Below are positions 4,594 through 6,731 of a DNA stretch of 6,731 bases, in pieces. The notes beneath the pieces were generated by a model, which worked only from the letters and a program-made list of their open reading frames with translations, did not search any database and had not been told where the DNA came from. Origin of the DNA: Pseudomonadales bacterium (GTDB lineage: Bacteria; Pseudomonadota; Gammaproteobacteria; Pseudomonadales; Pseudohongiellaceae); the NCBI GenBank assembly GCA_031277435.1, contig JAITMI010000268.1, positions 1-6,731 of the forward strand. The letters run 5' to 3'. Position numbers and translations under genes: made by a program. The stretch's first letter is position 1, and each line of letters begins with the position of its first letter.

Positions 4594-5616
4594 ATGCAAA
4601 TTTCGAGCCCCTCTTTGGCGCCAGCGCGGCTGGTAAGCCATGTGCACGCCCAGCAACCCCGAGTTCTTGTGTTTGGAGGCGCTGGTTTCTTAGGTTCTCA
4701 TCTGTGCGAAAAGTTGCTGAGTCAGGGTAAAAAAGTTATCTGCGCGGATAATTTTGATACCGGACGCATGGAAAACATCGCGCATTTATGCGGTAAATCC
4801 GCGTTTCAGTTCATCCGGCACGATGTCGTGGCTCCTCTTGCGGTGGAAGTGGACGAGATTTACAACCTCGCCAGCCCCGCGTCGCCGCCGCACTATCAGG
4901 CCGATTCGATCCGCACGCTTAAAACCAACCTGTTTGGCGCCTTCAACGTGCTGGAGCTGGCCCGCGCGCGCGGCATCAAGGTGTTTCAAGCCTCGACTTC
5001 GGAAGTCTATGGCGACCCGGAAGTGCATCCGCAGCCCGAATCTTACTGGGGCAACGTCAACCCCATTGGCCCGCGCGCCTGTTATGACGAAGGCAAGCGC
5101 GGCGCCGAGACGATGTTCGCCTGCTTCCGCGCGCAGCACGGCGTGGATACCCGCATGGCGCGCATCTTCAACACCTACGGCCCCAGGATGCGCCCGGATG
5201 ATGGACGCGTGGTGTCGAACTTCGTGATGCAGGCTTTGTGCGGCGAAAACATCACGATTTATGGCGACGGCCAGCAAACCCGCTCGTTCTGTTTCGTGGA
5301 TGATTTGATCGACGGTTTCGTCAAACTCATGGACGCGCCTTCCAGCAACGGCGAGCCGATCAACCTCGGCAACCCTGGCGAATTTACCATGCTGGAGTTG
5401 GCGGAACTGGTCATCGGGTTAACTGGTTCACGTTCCAAAATCACCTACCGGCCCTTGCCGGTGGATGATCCGCGCCAGCGCCGCCCGGATATTACGCGCG
5501 CGAAAGACAAATTGGGCTGGATGCCACGCATACCCTTGGCTGAAGGCTTGGTAACGACGATCGACTATTTCGACCGCTATCTTACGCAAGCGGCGCCGAG
5601 GGCACATGTTGGCTGA
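4594..5616 (+). CDS. uxs: UDP-glucuronate decarboxylase (UDP-xylose synthase)
   Basis: This 340-residue cytosolic short-chain dehydrogenase/reductase of the extended type converts UDP-glucuronate to UDP-xylose and CO2, using tightly bound NAD in an oxidation-decarboxylation-reduction cycle. After a ~22-residue N-terminal extension come the NAD-binding GGAGFLG (28-34), the acidic ADNFDTG (51-57), [12 protein letters not shown] (91-102), STSEVYGDP (134-142) with the catalytic Thr/Glu, and [11 protein letters not shown] (162-172) holding the Tyr164-x3-Lys168 pair. The CYDEGKR form, [10 protein letters not shown] and [10 protein letters not shown] are hallmarks of UXS rather than dTDP-glucose dehydratase. 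The ATG at 4594 has GGTGAG (4580-4585) 8 nt upstream; an ATG at 4578 is out of frame. galE overlaps the 3' end. UDP-glucose dehydrogenase, which makes the substrate, is not in this window. Confidence 0.94.
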   Translation: MQISSPSLAPARLVSHVHAQQPRVLVFGGAGFLGSHLCEKLLSQGKKVICADNFDTGRMENIAHLCGKSAFQFIRHDVVAPLAVEVDEIYNLASPASPPHYQADSIRTLKTNLFGAFNVLELARARGIKVFQASTSEVYGDPEVHPQPESYWGNVNPIGPRACYDEGKRGAETMFACFRAQHGVDTRMARIFNTYGPRMRPDDGRVVSNFVMQALCGENITIYGDGQQTRSFCFVDDLIDGFVKLMDAPSSNGEPINLGNPGEFTMLELAELVIGLTGSRSKITYRPLPVDDPRQRRPDITRAKDKLGWMPRIPLAEGLVTTIDYFDRYLTQAAPRAHVG

Positions 5617-6598
5617 AGCACGCCGGGTATTGGTGACTGGCGGCGCGGGTTATATCGGCAGCCATACCGCCAAGCTCCTCAAAGCGGCCGGTATTGAACC
5701 AGTCGTTTACGATAACCTTTCGACCGGCCATCGTGCGTCGGTGCGCTGGGGGCCTTTCGTATACGGCGACATTCTCGATACCGCGCGCCTGTGCGCCGCG
5801 TTGCGGCAATACCAGGTGGAGGCGGTGATTCATTTCGCCGCTTCCGCTTACGTTGGCGAATCAATGGAGCATCCGGCGCTGTATTACCGCAACAACGCCG
5901 CCGGCGCCGTCTCCTTGCTGGATGCCTGCCGTTTGGCGGAAGTGGACCGGGTGATCTTTTCATCAAGCTGCGCCACTTATGGCGTGCCAGCGCAATTGCC
6001 GATCAAGGAAAGCACGCCGCAACAGCCGATCAACCCCTATGGCCGCACCAAGCTCATGGCTGAGCAAATGCTGCAAGACTACGCCGCCGCCTACGGTTCG
6101 CGTTACGTCGCGCTGCGTTATTTCAATGCCGCCGGTTGCGACCCAAGCGGCGAACTCGGCGAATGGCATGACCCGGAAACGCACCTGATTCCCCGCGCCT
6201 TGCAAGCGGCGGCCGGCAAGATCGCCTCCTTATCCGTGTACGGCTCCGACTACGACACCCCCGATGGCACCTGCATCCGCGACTACATCCACGTCAACGA
6301 CCTGGCGCAAGCGCACCTCTTGGCGCTGGATTACCTGGCGCAAGGCGGCGCTAACCAGGCGTTCAATATTGGCACTGGCCAGCCGGTCAGCATTCGCCAG
6401 ATCATCAGCGTGATCGAGCGCGTCACGCAACGCCAAGTGCCTATCGAATGGTGCGCGCGCCGTCCGGGCGATCCGCCAGCGCTCTATGCCGATGCCTCGC
6501 TGGCCCGCGCGACGCTGGGTTTTGCTCCGCGTTATTCGAATCTGGACACGCTGATTCGCAGCGCCGCGCCACAGTGTGGTTTGGAGTTATTCGCATGA
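5606..6598 (+). CDS. galE: UDP-glucose 4-epimerase
   Basis: GalE interconverts UDP-glucose and UDP-galactose through a 4-keto intermediate with bound NAD. The 330-residue protein is full length and shows GGAGYIGSH (12-20), [10 protein letters not shown] (34-43), [11 protein letters not shown] (76-86), SSSCATYG (119-126) with Ser121 aligning with the catalytic Ser, and NPYGRTK (143-149) with the Tyr145-x3-Lys149 pair, then [10 protein letters not shown] (171-180) and [15 protein letters not shown] (220-234). It begins inside the uxs gene with an 11-nt overlap, so the two are translationally coupled. GAGGG (5598-5602) is only 3 nt from ATG 5606, so the TTG codon right after it could also serve. 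The residue aligning with E. coli Tyr299 appears to be Leu293, which may widen the substrate pocket. Its neighbour points to polysaccharide synthesis rather than galactose catabolism. Confidence 0.95.
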   Translation: MLAEARRVLVTGGAGYIGSHTAKLLKAAGIEPVVYDNLSTGHRASVRWGPFVYGDILDTARLCAALRQYQVEAVIHFAASAYVGESMEHPALYYRNNAAGAVSLLDACRLAEVDRVIFSSSCATYGVPAQLPIKESTPQQPINPYGRTKLMAEQMLQDYAAAYGSRYVALRYFNAAGCDPSGELGEWHDPETHLIPRALQAAAGKIASLSVYGSDYDTPDGTCIRDYIHVNDLAQAHLLALDYLAQGGANQAFNIGTGQPVSIRQIISVIERVTQRQVPIEWCARRPGDPPALYADASLARATLGFAPRYSNLDTLIRSAAPQCGLELFA

Positions 6599-6731
6599 AT
6601 GGAGGCAGCGTTCAAAAAATCGTTGGCGCAAGCGCCAAAGACAAGCCGGGTATGACATGTTACAACGGGACGGGCTTGCGCCGGGGACGTGCGCTCAACG
6701 GGGCCCGTTCAGTAACCGTCGCTGACGATTC
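6595..6731 (+). CDS. Start of an unidentified reading frame (3' truncated)
   Basis: An ATG at 6595 overlaps the galE stop as ATGA and opens a frame that stays open for 45 codons to the window edge. GGAG at 6583-6586 lies 8 nt upstream, a good ribosome site. The visible peptide begins [19 protein letters not shown] and shows no motif I recognise. Codon choice is less uniform than in galE, and two inverted repeats lie within it, so it may instead be noncoding sequence after galE. If real it would be the third gene of the sugar-nucleotide operon. Confidence 0.4.
   Translation, partial: MNGGSVQKIVGASAKDKPGMTCYNGTGLRRGRALNGARSVTVADD
6625..6682. repeat. 9-bp inverted repeat after galE
   Basis: GGCGCAAGC (6625-6633) and GCTTGCGCC (6674-6682) are perfect complements separated by 40 nt. 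The first arm also starts a tight hairpin, GGCGC-AA-GCGCC (6625-6636). Slightly further on, AACGGG-G-CCCGTT (6697-6709) is another short dyad. Such density of symmetry is unusual for coding DNA and would suit a gap between genes. No T-tract is seen, so a terminator is not called. Confidence 0.45.

Noticed and set aside
1..6731. CRISPR array, tRNA or rRNA gene
   Set aside because: No regular direct repeats with spacers, no cloverleaf with a CCA-type acceptor and T-loop, and no rRNA-like sequence were seen on either strand.

Overview
The window comes from a moderately GC-rich bacterium. Family matches (MoaA/MoaB, HemD, glutathione S-transferase, an outer-membrane-type Sel1 lipoprotein, UXS and GalE) point to Pseudomonadota, probably a beta- or gammaproteobacterium. 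This is inferred from gene content and codon style only; no rRNA or other taxonomic marker is present. All main genes are on the + strand, and one very small gene reads on the - strand.

Layout. (1) Positions 1-1087 hold the 3' part of moaA followed by moaB, both for molybdenum cofactor synthesis. (2) Positions 1088-1490 look intergenic but hold a 36-codon membrane-peptide gene on the - strand with a perfect ribosome binding site. Downstream of it is a region of strong RNA secondary structure, and upstream is an 18-bp palindrome with further GTTACC half-sites. (3) Positions 1491-3498 hold a HemD-type uroporphyrinogen-III synthase, a glutathione S-transferase and a small zinc-ribbon protein whose second half resembles an Smr domain. 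The last two genes are 6 nt apart and probably co-transcribed. A 9-bp minisatellite separates hemD from the transferase gene. (4) Positions 3671-4183 encode a lipoprotein with three Sel1 repeats. (5) Positions 4184-4593 are a 410-nt noncoding stretch with T-rich direct repeats and a 12-bp perfect inverted repeat with competing pairing partners, ahead of the sugar-nucleotide genes. (6) Positions 4594-6598 hold UDP-glucuronate decarboxylase (UDP-xylose synthase) and UDP-glucose 4-epimerase, overlapping by 11 nt. A further reading frame overlaps the galE stop and runs off the window.

How the genes fit together. moaA and moaB are consecutive steps or partners in molybdopterin synthesis. hemD belongs to tetrapyrrole synthesis (haem, sirohaem, cobalamin) but stands without hemC. 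The uxs-galE pair supplies UDP-xylose and UDP-galactose-type donors for a surface or extracellular polysaccharide; its long structured leader suggests a separate, possibly RNA-regulated, operon. The best candidates for something undescribed are the small peptide gene with its palindrome and structured downstream RNA (1135-1509), the zinc-ribbon/Smr-like protein (3127-3498) and the uxs leader (4363-4593).
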